Shown: positions 19,846-28,457 of the stretch, piece by piece | Layout: the number at the start of each line of letters is the position of its first letter | Position numbering within the stretch: the first letter of the stretch is position 1 | Assembly (NCBI GenBank): GCA_963747835.1 | Contig: CAVVGO010000006.1 | Location: 1,984,001 to 2,048,000, forward strand | Direction: 5' to 3' | From: JAJPKK01 sp963747835 | GTDB lineage: Bacteria > Pseudomonadota > Alphaproteobacteria > Rhizobiales > Xanthobacteraceae | DNA: 64,000 bases | Translations under genes and position numbers: made by a program | The notes under the pieces: generated by a model | Told to the model about the DNA's origin: nothing | What the model saw: the letters and a program-made list of their open reading frames with translations, nothing else | The model's database searches: none

Positions 19846-20156
19846 CGGTACCATCGACCCTCGCACGGCGGGTTCCCTTTAACCGCCGCCTCGTCAACCG
19901 AGGCGGCAAATTACGCCACGCTCATCTTATTGAGTCAGTCGCTTCGTTCATCTGCGGCGGCAGGTCTCCCCACCAGTCAATAACGCCACTCATCGCCTCT
20001 TCGAGGGTTCGCAACATTTCCTCTATTGCGATTTCACGGTAGGTTCACGCCGTAGCGCAGTCTTTCCTTTCAGGCCCACGTCATCGAAATCAACCGTCAA
20101 ACCGCTTGCCGCGCGCAAGAAAGTTCGTCAGCGATAGCAATCGCGTGAGGGTTTAG
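19846..20156. other. intergenic stretch after ubiX
   Basis: About 310 bases between ubiX and the next rightward gene. Apart from the hairpin at 19885-19907 and a GAGGG ribosome site just before 20157, I see no coding frame, RNA gene or repeat. Confidence 0.6.
19885..19907 (+). terminator. hairpin downstream of ubiX
   Basis: A perfect 9-bp GC-rich stem (19885-19893 with 19899-19907) around a TCAAC loop lies 40 bases after the ubiX stop. It is followed by AAATTA rather than a T-run, so it may be a transcript-stabilising or Rho-assisted end rather than a classical terminator. Confidence 0.5.
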
Positions 20157-20771
20157 ATGAATCTCTTGTATTGGAAGCGCGAGCATCAAATAGCAGGTGC
20201 CGTCACCCGATCTCGCCTGGGAACATCAAAAGTGCGCCTCATCACCTTCATCGTCGCCATAATTGCCGCAAGCGCCTCAGCCGGTGCCCAGGGCTGGAGG
20301 GAATATGAATTCCCGAACGAGGGCTTTACGGCCGCCTTTCCCGCCGAGCCCAAGGTCGAAACCACGTCTTACCAAGTCGCCGGCGGCCGCCTGGTCGAAG
20401 CGCACGTCTATTTCGTTGTGCAGGAGGGCGGAGAGTTGAAGGTCACCGTCGCCGATCTGTCTCATACCGAGATGTCAGAGGGCAACGTCATGGCCTATGC
20501 GGTACTGATGCTCGCGCGAGGGGGTGAGGTAAAATTCGACATTCCCCACAGCACGCGTCGGATCATTGGCCGGCAAGCCAGCATCGGCGGGGTGGACGGC
20601 AGCCAGACTTATGCTTCCGTTTTCTTTCACAATCGGCGGCTTTATCAGATCGAGGGTACGGCGCCTGCTGGCGGCTCGACCGCAGACGCCATTCGATTCC
20701 AGCAATCATTCGACTTCACCGATGGGTGGAGGCTGCCTGATGCCCTCAGCAATGAGCTTAGGGCGCGATAA
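20157..20771 (+). CDS. exported hypothetical protein
   Basis: 204-aa protein with no recognised function. A hydrophobic segment (LITFIVAIIAASASAGAQG, residues ~28-46) looks like a signal peptide. ATG 20157 has a plausible GAGGG site, giving a long pre-signal extension; a GTG at 20232 just before VRLITFIV would give a more usual signal peptide. The mature region starts WREYEFPNEGFTAAFPAEPK, a pattern common in small periplasmic proteins of rhizobia that begin with a beta strand and an FP-x-P motif. It later has RIIGRQASIGGVDGSQTY. It stands alone between ubiX and the ydeI-like gene. Confidence 0.7.
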   Translation: MNLLYWKREHQIAGAVTRSRLGTSKVRLITFIVAIIAASASAGAQGWREYEFPNEGFTAAFPAEPKVETTSYQVAGGRLVEAHVYFVVQEGGELKVTVADLSHTEMSEGNVMAYAVLMLARGGEVKFDIPHSTRRIIGRQASIGGVDGSQTYASVFFHNRRLYQIEGTAPAGGSTADAIRFQQSFDFTDGWRLPDALSNELRAR

Positions 20772-21076
20772 CAGGATTGCCCGCCGATATGGTAGCCTTC
20801 TCGACCATTGGGTCATCTTGAAGATGCGCGTAAGGGTGCGTTGGCGGCCCTTGCAACTCGGTGCCGGCGCATGCCCGGAATGGGGTCATAAACGGTCCCG
20901 CCGAGCACGTCGACGGCCGGCCGCATTCGCCGTCGGGGGGGACCCCAATAAACTGACCTCGGCCGGCATAGTTGATTGGCGCAAAAATCAAGATATTCGC
21001 AACAGCGATTTTGAGCCGAAAGTGAGGGGGTTTTGAGAGACGACTGCCCCCGGTTGGCTTGTGGCAAAATGTCCGA
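20772..21076. other. intergenic stretch, nothing recognised
   Basis: About 305 bases between convergent genes. It contains a GGGGGG run near 20935 and no supported coding frame, hairpin-plus-T terminator or RNA gene. Confidence 0.5.
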
Positions 21077-21708
21077 CTATTTGCTCGGGTGAATGGTTTC
21101 GCCGCGCTCAAGCATGGCTAGGAATTTGGCGATATTCGATGCGCGGGATGTGGCAGTCTTCGCGTTGTGTATGCGATATAACACCGCGTAACGGTTGTGC
21201 GCATCCAACGCCAGGAAGAATGCCTTCGCGTTGCTGTTCCCGTCGAGGGCTCGTTGCAGGTCATTTGGAACAACGGCTCGGCTCTGGGACGGGTAGGCTG
21301 CATCCCATCGTCCGTCCTGCTTCGCGCGGTCAATCTCCGCGAGGCCAGATTTCTGCATCCGCCCCTCTGCGCAGAGTTCGCTGGCCCGAGCGCGATTTTT
21401 TCTGACCACTTGCTGGTTTTTGTTCTCGGCAAGAACCGGATCAGCCAATGTTTTTCGTCGAGCTTGCCGAGCTGTCCGTCTATCCAGCCATGACAAAGTG
21501 CGCAGTCAATCGCATCTTGTTTTGAAATTGTACAAACATCAGACGATTTTTTAGAGAATTTGAGCCACGCGCCTTTCGAAGACTTGGGTTGCATTGCAAG
21601 CCAAGTGTCAAACTGGCTCAGGATCGCGAATTCCAACACGGGCAATCTTGCCGACGAGTTGCTCGGAGAAATTGAACCTTCGATTGTAGGATGTTTCGTG
21701 GTTTCCAT
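21077..21708 (-). pseudogene. YdeI/OmpD-associated family protein, one-base deletion
   Basis: Member of the YdeI/OmpD-associated ('bacteriocin protection') family. From ATG 21708 the N-terminal half has FDTWLAMQPKSSKGAWLKF and DAIDCALCHGWIDGQ. The C-terminal half, in another frame, has GRMQKSGLAEIDRAKQDGRW and AVLYRIHNAKTATSRASNI, both typical of the family. The frame breaks in a run of six T (six A on the coding strand) at 21396-21401. Seven would give KWSEKNRARAS and one 210-codon frame, the normal length. So this is a one-base homopolymer deletion or sequencing error. GC content is lower than in neighbouring genes, hinting at separate acquisition. Confidence 0.85.
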
Positions 21709-21883
21709 GCGCGCATCCTTCGATCCTCCTCATTATGCCAATTTCTTTCTATCGAGAAGCCCAACAACATGGCGCAGCCGTGCGAACTGTTTTCGTTGCG
21801 GATTTTTTGCCACGGAAGCCAAGTGCGAAAGGCGCGGTTGCTATTGTCTGGGTTCGCTTTGACCCGCCATTCCGAGCAAGAAG

Positions 21884-22273
21884 CTATGCGACGGTGCGAT
21901 CGAGCAGTTCGATCGAGACCCCCTGCGGCCCGCGGATGAAGCAGACGCGCACGCCCGGCCGGACCGTCGTCGGCTCCATGGTGAACTCGGCGCCCTTGGC
22001 CTTGAGTTCCGCCGCGATGGCATCGACGCCGGTGACCGACAGTCCGAAATGATCGAGGCCCTGATAGGGCGTCTTCGGTGCCGGCCCGACATCGCTGCCG
22101 GCGGCGACCGGCGCAATGAAGATATCGGCGCCGCCGAGCTTGAGATCGATGCGGGGCTGGCCCTGCTGCATGGTGCGGATCACCTCGGCGCCGAACATGC
22201 GCTCGTAATATTGCGCGGTCGCCTCCGGGTCCGGGCTGCGCAGATGGATGTGGTCGTAGGTGAACTTGGCCAT
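21884..22273 (-). CDS. VOC (glyoxalase/bleomycin resistance) family protein
   Basis: 129-aa single vicinal-oxygen-chelate protein. ATG 22273 is chosen because GGAGAC lies upstream and the fold starts there (KFTYDHIHLRSPDPEATAQ). Candidate metal ligands are the first-strand HIHL histidine, the HFGLSV histidine in the second half, and the glutamate in GVSIELLDR. Family members act as lyases, isomerases or ring-cleaving dioxygenases, and this short form most resembles glyoxalase-like enzymes. It diverges from the amidohydrolase gene, which may act in the same pathway. Substrate unknown. Confidence 0.9.
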   Translation of the reverse strand: MAKFTYDHIHLRSPDPEATAQYYERMFGAEVIRTMQQGQPRIDLKLGGADIFIAPVAAGSDVGPAPKTPYQGLDHFGLSVTGVDAIAAELKAKGAEFTMEPTTVRPGVRVCFIRGPQGVSIELLDRTVA

Positions 22274-22401
22274 GGAACCTGTCTCCGTATCGGACTGCAA
22301 ACTGTGTGGCGCGCGTCGCGTGCCGGTTGACCTTCAAGCGCGGCTCGGCTTCCCTCTCGCCGCCACGGCGGTGAGGCCCGCCGCGAAGGAACTTGCGCAC
22401 C

Positions 22402-23295
22402 ATGCCGACTGCGACCCAGCCACACCCCGACGACGGCATTGAGCCCGCATATGCCGCGCCCACTCGCGCATGCGATGCGCATTTTCACATATTCGGGCCG
22501 CCCGGCAAGTATCCCCACGTCAGCGCCGATCTGCGCTACGCGCCGCCGGTGGCGCCGCTCGACGAATATCTGAAGGTTGCCCGCCGCCTCGGTTTCGAGC
22601 GTTTCGTGTTGGTGCAGCCGAGCGCCTACGGCCTCGACAATTCCTGCATGCTCGACGCCATGGCGACGATCGCGCCGGCGCTGCGCCGCGGCATCGTGCA
22701 TCTCGACGACGCGAACCCCAGAGATGACGAGCTCGCCCACTGGCACGACGTCGGGGTGCGCGGGGTGCGGATCAACATTTCGCCGATCCGCCGGCCGGAA
22801 ACGGGGCTTGCGGACGCGCTGCGGCCGAAGATCGTGCACACTGCCGACATCTGCCGCGGCCTCGGATGGCACATCGATCTGCTGCTTCCCGGATGGCTGA
22901 TCGCCGAGCTGCTGCCGACGCTGCACGCGCTGCCGGTGGAATTCTCCGTCGCCCATATGGGGTTGTTTCCGGCGCGGGATGGTCCGTCTCAGCAGGGCTT
23001 CCGGGATTTTCTGGCGCTCGTCGGCGATGGATCGCGGCGATGCTGGGTGAAACTCACGGGCATTTATCGCTTCTCGCAGGTTCCGGCGTTCGCGGACGTC
23101 AAGCCGTTCGCCCAGGCGCTGATCGATAGGGCGCCCGATCAGTTGATTTGGGGCAGCGATTTCCCGCATCTGTCGTTTCACGACAAGGTCGGCACCATCC
23201 AGCTTTACAACGCCCTGATGGAGTGGGCTCCCGACGCCACGGTTCGGCGCCGCATCCTCGCCGACAATCCGGCGCGGCTGTTTGGATTTACGTGA
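22402..23295 (+). CDS. amidohydrolase family protein (2-pyrone-4,6-dicarboxylate lactonase-like)
   Basis: 297-aa TIM-barrel hydrolase of the COG3618 type, which includes LigI (2-pyrone-4,6-dicarboxylate hydrolase) and related lactonases. The metal motif CDAHFHIFGP is near residue 25, LVQPSAYGLDNS is at the substrate loop, RGVRINI is mid-barrel, and LIWGSDFPHLSFH supplies the late aspartate and histidine. The protein ends with ILADNPARLFGF, the usual C-terminus of this group. An upstream in-frame ATG at 22393 is an alternative start. Its place between a VOC gene and a TTT permease, near UbiD decarboxylases, fits catabolism of lignin-type or other aromatic acids. Confidence 0.88.
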   Translation: MPTATQPHPDDGIEPAYAAPTRACDAHFHIFGPPGKYPHVSADLRYAPPVAPLDEYLKVARRLGFERFVLVQPSAYGLDNSCMLDAMATIAPALRRGIVHLDDANPRDDELAHWHDVGVRGVRINISPIRRPETGLADALRPKIVHTADICRGLGWHIDLLLPGWLIAELLPTLHALPVEFSVAHMGLFPARDGPSQQGFRDFLALVGDGSRRCWVKLTGIYRFSQVPAFADVKPFAQALIDRAPDQLIWGSDFPHLSFHDKVGTIQLYNALMEWAPDATVRRRILADNPARLFGFT

Positions 23296-23300
23296 CGCCG

Positions 23301-25364
23301 TCAGATCAGCCGGCCGGTCAGTTCGCGCAACTCCGGGAAGGTGTCGCCCAGCAGCGAGGGCGGCCACGGCACGTGCAGCAGCTTCTCGAACAGGAAGTAG
23401 AATCCGATCCACAGCGCGACCGTGATGATGAGCGCCGTCGTCCCCCGGGTCCGTCCGGATGTTGCCATGTAGAGGAACATATAGAGCCCCATGGTGGGCA
23501 TCAGGCCGATCACCCACACGCTGGCGAGGAAGCCGACGAGCCATGCCAACTCGACCCCAAGCCGCCTGTAGACGGTGTTGGCGCTCAAATCCGCGCCGGC
23601 GTGTTCGGAAGACGCCCTGCCGGCGCGCGGCTCCCCGCGCCGTTTCGCCATCACTACCGCGATGCCGGCGCAGGCGATGATGACGAGACCGGCCGCGGCC
23701 GCGGTCTGCGGCATCAGCCGCGCCGAGAAACGCCAGCCGGTTGCGCTCCAGAACGCCGCCGCCAACCCGAGGGTGCTGATCACCCAGATGCCGGGGCCGA
23801 TGATGTCGTCGATCGAACGGCCAGCGATCGCCATCGGGGCCGCGGGACCGGCGGACGCGGCGACAACGGCGGGCCGCCACTGCCGGTAGAGCGCAGCGGC
23901 GAGCGGCCACAGCAGCACCACGGCCGTCAGGGAGAGGATCGCGATCACGCCGGGACGCTCCAGCCATGAGAACTGGTAGCGGCCGACCGAGATGAAGAGA
24001 TATTTCTCGATCAGCTTGCCGAGCACGAAGCCGAGGATCAGCGGCGCGCGCGACCACCCGTACCGCTTCATGGTCCAGCCCAGCACGCCGAACGCAACCA
24101 ACAGGACGAGGTCGCCATAGCTCACCGAGCCCTGATAGGCGCCGACGAAGCACACCGCGAAAACGCACGGAATCAGGATGCCCGACCGCAGGGTCGCGAC
24201 CCGGGCGAGCGGATTTGCGCACAGGAAGCAGATGCCGGCTCCCACCACGTTGGCGAGCGCGAGGCTCCACACCAGCGTGTAGGTGATGTCGAGCTGGGTA
24301 TCGAGCAGCTTCGGTCCGGGCGTGACCCCGTGGGCGAGGAACGCCCCGAGCAGCAGCGCCATCGAGGGCGAGCCCGGCACCCCGAACGCGAGCGTCGGGA
24401 TGAGCGCGCCGCCTTCGCGCGCGTTGTTGGCGGATTCCGCCGCGATCAGGCCGCGCACGTCGCCCTTGCCGAAGGTCTCCGAGGCGCCTTTGACGAGGCG
24501 CGCCGCCATCCCGTAGGCGATCCAGTCGATCACCGCCGCCCCCATGCCGGGCACCGAACCGAGCACGACGCCGAGCGATGCGGAGTTGAGCACCAGCTTC
24601 CAGTTCTGCAGCACGTCGCGCACGCCGCGCATCTGTTCGTGGAACAGCCCGCGCAGCTGCTGCACCGAGCCCGTGTTGGTGCGAGCGATCGCCATGTCGA
24701 TCAGTTCCGGCACCGCAAACAGCCCGAGCGCAATACATTCGATCGGCACGCCGTCCATCAGGTAAGTGTCGAATACGCTGTCGAAGGTCCAGCGCAGCTG
24801 GCCCGACTGCGCCTCGTCACCGACCGCGGCGAGCAGCACGCCGAACACCGCGACGATCAAGCCCTTCAGGATGTTACCCTGGCTGACCGACGCGACCAGC
24901 GTCAGCCCGAGTATGCAGACGGCGAGCAGTTCGGGCGTGCCGACCGCCAGCATGAACGGGCGCAGGACCGGAATCGCGACCGCGAGCAGCACGGCCCCGA
25001 ACAGCCCGCCCAAGATGGACGACGTGAAGGAGGCCCCGAATGCGCGCCCGGCCTCGCCGCGCTTGGCCATCGGATGGCCGTCGAGCACCGTCGCCGCCGA
25101 CCCGATGGCGCCCGGAACGCCGAACAGAATGGCCGGAACCGTATCGGACGTCGCCGTCACCGCCCACATGCCGATCACGAAGGCCAGCGCCGTGTGGGCG
25201 TCCATCGCATGGGTAAAGGGGATCAGCAACGCGAGGCCGCCCAGCCCACCGATGCCGGGCAGGATGCCGATAACCAGCCCAAGCACGATGCCGAAGCAGA
25301 TGATGGCAAAGCGCGCCGGATCGAACACGATGGTGAGGGCGTTGAGGGCGTTGTCGAGGAGCAC
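23301..25364 (-). CDS. TctA-TctB fusion: tripartite tricarboxylate transporter permease
   Basis: 687-aa polytopic inner-membrane protein. Residues 1-~490 are a TctA (DUF112) large permease with the signature VIGILPGIGGLGGLALLIPF, the VPAILFGVPGAIGSAATVLD loop, and the internal repeat VLGSVPGMGAAVIDWIAYG. Residues ~540-685 have four more helices typical of TctB (IGPGIWVISTLGLAAAF, VGFLASVWVIGLMPTMGLY, ALWIGFYFLFEKLLHVPWP). TctA and TctB are usually separate genes, so a single chain is notable. It would serve Bug receptors made elsewhere. Neighbours are the amidohydrolase (convergent, 5 bases apart) and UbiD (divergent). Confidence 0.93.
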   Translation of the reverse strand: MLLDNALNALTIVFDPARFAIICFGIVLGLVIGILPGIGGLGGLALLIPFTHAMDAHTALAFVIGMWAVTATSDTVPAILFGVPGAIGSAATVLDGHPMAKRGEAGRAFGASFTSSILGGLFGAVLLAVAIPVLRPFMLAVGTPELLAVCILGLTLVASVSQGNILKGLIVAVFGVLLAAVGDEAQSGQLRWTFDSVFDTYLMDGVPIECIALGLFAVPELIDMAIARTNTGSVQQLRGLFHEQMRGVRDVLQNWKLVLNSASLGVVLGSVPGMGAAVIDWIAYGMAARLVKGASETFGKGDVRGLIAAESANNAREGGALIPTLAFGVPGSPSMALLLGAFLAHGVTPGPKLLDTQLDITYTLVWSLALANVVGAGICFLCANPLARVATLRSGILIPCVFAVCFVGAYQGSVSYGDLVLLVAFGVLGWTMKRYGWSRAPLILGFVLGKLIEKYLFISVGRYQFSWLERPGVIAILSLTAVVLLWPLAAALYRQWRPAVVAASAGPAAPMAIAGRSIDDIIGPGIWVISTLGLAAAFWSATGWRFSARLMPQTAAAAGLVIIACAGIAVVMAKRRGEPRAGRASSEHAGADLSANTVYRRLGVELAWLVGFLASVWVIGLMPTMGLYMFLYMATSGRTRGTTALIITVALWIGFYFLFEKLLHVPWPPSLLGDTFPELRELTGRLI

Positions 25365-25509
25365 GACGAGGTCCGTTGGCTGAGGCGGGATCGGTGGAGC
25401 GTTGGGGTCGAGACGTCAAGCCGCGCCCGCATCGGTCGATTCCGGTTCGCGCGGGCGACACGATATAGCGGCTGGCCCGCCATGCAACGAGAGAAATTCG
25501 CTGCCTCGC

Positions 25510-25594
25510 GGTAGCTCGCATGAGCGAAGCGACATGCGGGTATCACCGTGTCCGCAGGCCCGCACCGGATATCGCCACGCTCATCCGGGCTACC
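25510..25594. repeat. REP-like intergenic palindrome, copy 1
   Basis: An 85-base imperfect palindrome. The ends match as inverted arms (ggtagctcgcatgagcg against the complement of cgctcatccgggctacc, 15 of 17). The left part also folds on itself around gagcgaagcgac. A related copy lies at 27491-27522. Elements of this kind, with 'ggatgagcgaagcgacatccggg' type cores, are abundant between genes in Bradyrhizobium-group genomes. It sits between the TTT permease and UbiD starts. Confidence 0.7.
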
Positions 25595-25664
25595 ACTGCG
25601 CTCGATTGCCCGCCACGGGTGCAGCCTGTATACGGTGACCCCTTCTCAATCGTGAGGTTTCGCC

Positions 25665-27350
25665 ATGCAGGAGCGCCCGCGCCCGCGCCCGGAGGACACC
25701 AGAGCCGGCGCACGCCTGGCGCGCCCGCCGGCGGATTTCCAGGAACACCTCGCGAATCTCGAAGCCGCCGGCCTCGTGGTGCGTATCGATCGCGAGGTCA
25801 ACAAGGATACCGAACTGCATCCGCTGGTGCGCTGGCAGTTCCAGGGCGGCCTCGACGAGCATCACCGGCGCGCCTTCCTGTTCACCAACGTGGTGGGCGC
25901 CGACGGCCGCCGCTTCGATATGCCGGTCGCGGTCGGCGCGCTATCGGCTTCGGCGGAGATCTATGCGCTGGGCATGGGCCGCGCGGTTGAGGACATCGGC
26001 CGCGCCTGGACCGACGCCGTCGCGAATCCGGTGGCGCCGGTCACCGTGACGGCGCCGCCGTGCCAGGAGGTGGTGATCAAGGGTGCCGACCTCACCGGGC
26101 CCGGCAACGGCATGTCGCGCCTGCCGGTGCCGGTGTCGACGCCGGGCTTCGATGCCGCGCCCTATCTCACGGCTACCCTATGCGTAACCGTCGATCCGGA
26201 CACCGGCGTGCGCAACATGGGGACCTACCGGGCCCAGCTTAAAGCCAATGACCGGCTCGGCGTGCGCATGGCCTCGCGCCAGGGGGGCGCTGGCGGCTAT
26301 CTGCACTGGCAGAAATACCGCGCCCGCAAGCAACCGATGCCGTGCGCCATCGTGCTCGGCTGCGCCCCGGTGGTGGCGTTCACGGGCCCGCAGAAGCTTG
26401 CCATCGACCTCGACGAGATGGTGGTCGCGGGCGCGCTTGCGGGCTACCCGATCCGCACCGCGAAGTGCGTCACGGTCGATCTCGACGTGCCGGCCGACGC
26501 CGAGATCGTGGTCGAGGGCCTGATCGATCCCGAGTTGCTGGAGCCCGAAGGGCCGTTCGGCGAAAGCCACGGGTATGTGGCGCTCGAAGACTTCAACATG
26601 TCGATGCAGGTGACGGCGATCACCCACAAACGCGCGCCGGTGTTCGTGTCGATCATCAGCCAGGTGACGCCTTCCGAGTTGAGCGTCATCAAGCGCGTCG
26701 CCTACGAACCGATGTTCCTGTCGCACCTGCGCGACCGGCTCTCGATCAAGGGCATCCGCAGTGTGGTGCTGCACGAGCCGCTCTCCAACGTGCGGCCCGT
26801 GATCTTCCTGCAATTCGCGCCCGGCTCACCGAAAAGCGAGGTCTGGCGCGGCCTCAACGGTGCCTCGACGCTGCGGGCCGATTGCGGCAAGATCGTCATC
26901 GCGGTGAGCGAGGATGTCGATCCGCACAATACCGACGCGGTATTCTGGTCGCTCGCCTATCGGGCGCATCTGGGCGACGACCTGCACGTGGTGCCGCATC
27001 GCTCCGCCGGCCACGGCCCGAAGACCGGCCGGCGCAGCGACGACCAGACCCTCCTGATCGACGCCACCTTGAAGGGCCCAATGCCGCCGCTGGCGCTGCC
27101 GGCGCAGCAATACATGGAGAAGGCGCGCGCCATGTGGGACGAACTCGGCCTGCCGGCGCTCAAGCTGAAGGCGCCCTGGCACGGCTATTCGCTCGGCGAA
27201 TGGGATGCCGCCTGGGACCGTTATGCCGAACGCGCCGTTCACGGCCGCTGGGCCGAAAGCGGCACCGAAACCTTCGCCCGCCGCCGCGGCGGCCTGACGC
27301 CGGAAACGCCGGTGCGGGAGGTCGAGGGAAAGGACCGCGCGAAGCCGTGA
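25665..27350 (+). CDS. UbiD-family (prFMN-dependent) decarboxylase
   Basis: Intact 561-aa UbiD-type enzyme, close to the broken paralogue at 17617-19265. It binds prFMN and removes CO2 from an aromatic or unsaturated acid. Key stretches: EVNKDTELHPLVRWQFQGG near the N-terminus, LPVPVSTPGFDAAPYLTA, and LEPEGPFGESHGYVALED with the two glutamates of the E-R-E catalytic set. The C-terminal part is GLPALKLKAPWHGYSLGEWD. It has no UbiX next to it and would rely on UbiX from 19255. A longer, proline- and arginine-rich N-terminus (first ~24 residues) is unlike the paralogue and may mean the true start is internal. Substrate not determined; aromatic carboxylates are likely from context. Confidence 0.92.
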   Translation: MQERPRPRPEDTRAGARLARPPADFQEHLANLEAAGLVVRIDREVNKDTELHPLVRWQFQGGLDEHHRRAFLFTNVVGADGRRFDMPVAVGALSASAEIYALGMGRAVEDIGRAWTDAVANPVAPVTVTAPPCQEVVIKGADLTGPGNGMSRLPVPVSTPGFDAAPYLTATLCVTVDPDTGVRNMGTYRAQLKANDRLGVRMASRQGGAGGYLHWQKYRARKQPMPCAIVLGCAPVVAFTGPQKLAIDLDEMVVAGALAGYPIRTAKCVTVDLDVPADAEIVVEGLIDPELLEPEGPFGESHGYVALEDFNMSMQVTAITHKRAPVFVSIISQVTPSELSVIKRVAYEPMFLSHLRDRLSIKGIRSVVLHEPLSNVRPVIFLQFAPGSPKSEVWRGLNGASTLRADCGKIVIAVSEDVDPHNTDAVFWSLAYRAHLGDDLHVVPHRSAGHGPKTGRRSDDQTLLIDATLKGPMPPLALPAQQYMEKARAMWDELGLPALKLKAPWHGYSLGEWDAAWDRYAERAVHGRWAESGTETFARRRGGLTPETPVREVEGKDRAKP

Positions 27351-27691
27351 CGGGCGGCGCAATGCTCTTGCCTTATTGTAGGAATAGGCCTATAATTTGA
27401 TCCGAGGTAACCGGCGGACCTTCGTCCATTCGGCGACATTGTTTTGGCCAAACGGCGAAACAAACCCACCACAGGAAATTCGTGTTCCTTGGTAGCCTGG
27501 ATGAGCGAAGCGACATCCAGGGAAAGCGCTGCGTGGCCGAAGGGCTGACCCGCAATATCGATGCGCTGCGGTTTTGGCGGAACGAACCCAACTTTGGAAA
27601 ATGTAGAAAAATCAAGTGGATACATTGATGGAGAAGCGGCGACAGGTCTGGATTGCTGGCGATATCATCGGCTTTACGCTATAGACCGCGG
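27351..27691. other. intergenic stretch with repeat copy
   Basis: About 340 bases between UbiD and mntA. It contains the REP-like copy at 27491-27522 and AT-richer sequence. Open frames here are short and cross the repeat, so I do not call a gene. Confidence 0.6.
27491..27522. repeat. REP-like element, copy 2 (partial)
   Basis: 32 bases starting ggtagcctggatgagcgaag match the left half of the palindrome at 25510 (ggtagctcgcatgagcgaag). The internal inverted arms cctggatg / catccagg are perfect here, where copy 1 has cgcatg / catgcg. This covarying change is what a structured repeat should show. Confidence 0.65.
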
Positions 27692-27988
27692 ATGAACCGG
27701 GAACGGATCATCCAAACGCTACGGGCGCATGAATTGCAGCTTCGTCGACGTGGGGTGTCGCGCTTGGCCTTGTTCGGTTCCGCTGCGCGCGCCGAGGCGC
27801 AACCCGCCGGCGACATCGACATCATGATCGAGCTTGAGCCTGAGGCGCCGATCGGACTGTTCGAGTACGTTGAGATTACCCAATATCTGGGGGACCTTTT
27901 TCCGAATCGCGTAGACGTGGCAAATCGGAGCAAGTTGAAACCGCAGATACGACGGCACGCCGAGCAAGACGCCATCTATGTCTTCTGA
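27692..27988 (+). CDS. mntA: MntA-like nucleotidyltransferase antitoxin
   Basis: 98-aa minimal nucleotidyltransferase. The MntA motif GSAARAEAQPAGDIDIMIEL gives the G-S and D-x-D metal-binding residues. In known MntA/HepT pairs this protein inactivates the HEPN toxin by adding AMP to it. ATG 27692 starts MNRERIIQTL, where the family begins. It overlaps the downstream hepT by 11 bases, the usual arrangement. This antitoxin frame is intact, while the toxin is not. Confidence 0.88.
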   Translation: MNRERIIQTLRAHELQLRRRGVSRLALFGSAARAEAQPAGDIDIMIELEPEAPIGLFEYVEITQYLGDLFPNRVDVANRSKLKPQIRRHAEQDAIYVF

Positions 27989-28329
27989 CCGCGCCCGCCT
28001 CGCGCTGTACGATATTCGGGACAATATTGGATTGATCCGCGACTTTGTTTCGGGCCTTTCGTTTGAGGCATTTTGCGCCGATCGCCGAACGTTTTACGCG
28101 GTGACACGCGGCATTGAGATCATTTCCGAGGCAGCACGACGGCTTCCGGCTGAAATGCGGGAGCGCCACTCCGATCTGCTGGCGTGCAATTATGGGAGTC
28201 GGGAATATCTACCGACATGATTACGACAATGTCGCCGAGGAGTTCGTGTAGCGCACCGCCCGGCATAGCCTGCAGCCGTTGTTGGAGGCGGTCAAAAAGG
28301 AAATTGCCCGCACGCCTGACGTCGGTTGA
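27978..28329 (+). pseudogene. hepT: HepT-like HEPN toxin, inactivated by frameshift and stop codon
   Basis: The first 70 codons match the HepT/DUF86 HEPN ribonuclease family (LALYDIRDNIGLIRDFVSGL, RAIEIISEAARRLP-like segment). Near 28180 the frame shifts. The continuation, in a +1 frame, reads GVGNIYRHDYDNVAEEFV with the H-x-Y of the HEPN active site, then meets a TAG at 28249-28251 where relatives have a tryptophan (VWRTARHSLQPLLEAVKKEI follows in frame). Two independent lesions, one of them a base substitution, argue for real decay of the toxin, with the antitoxin kept. It cannot give a full HepT without correction of both. Confidence 0.8.
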
Positions 28330-28457
28330 TTCCAGACAGAGCCGGCAGCGTTCGCAACCGGAACGGGCATCGCAGAAGCTCGTCTCCTAGGTCGGCAAGT
28401 TGCGGCCGGGGACCATTGGTATTATTGAAACGATCAAGGAAACCAAGGAGATAATCC

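Noticed and set aside
22180..24738. 852-codon minus-strand frame over the amidohydrolase and permease
   Set aside because: It starts in the permease in the wrong frame and reads antisense to the amidohydrolase; the arginine- and alanine-rich product has no domain.
27239..27625. Open frame of 128 codons overlapping the UbiD end and repeat copy 2
   Set aside because: Part is antisense to UbiD and part is translated repeat; no family resemblance.
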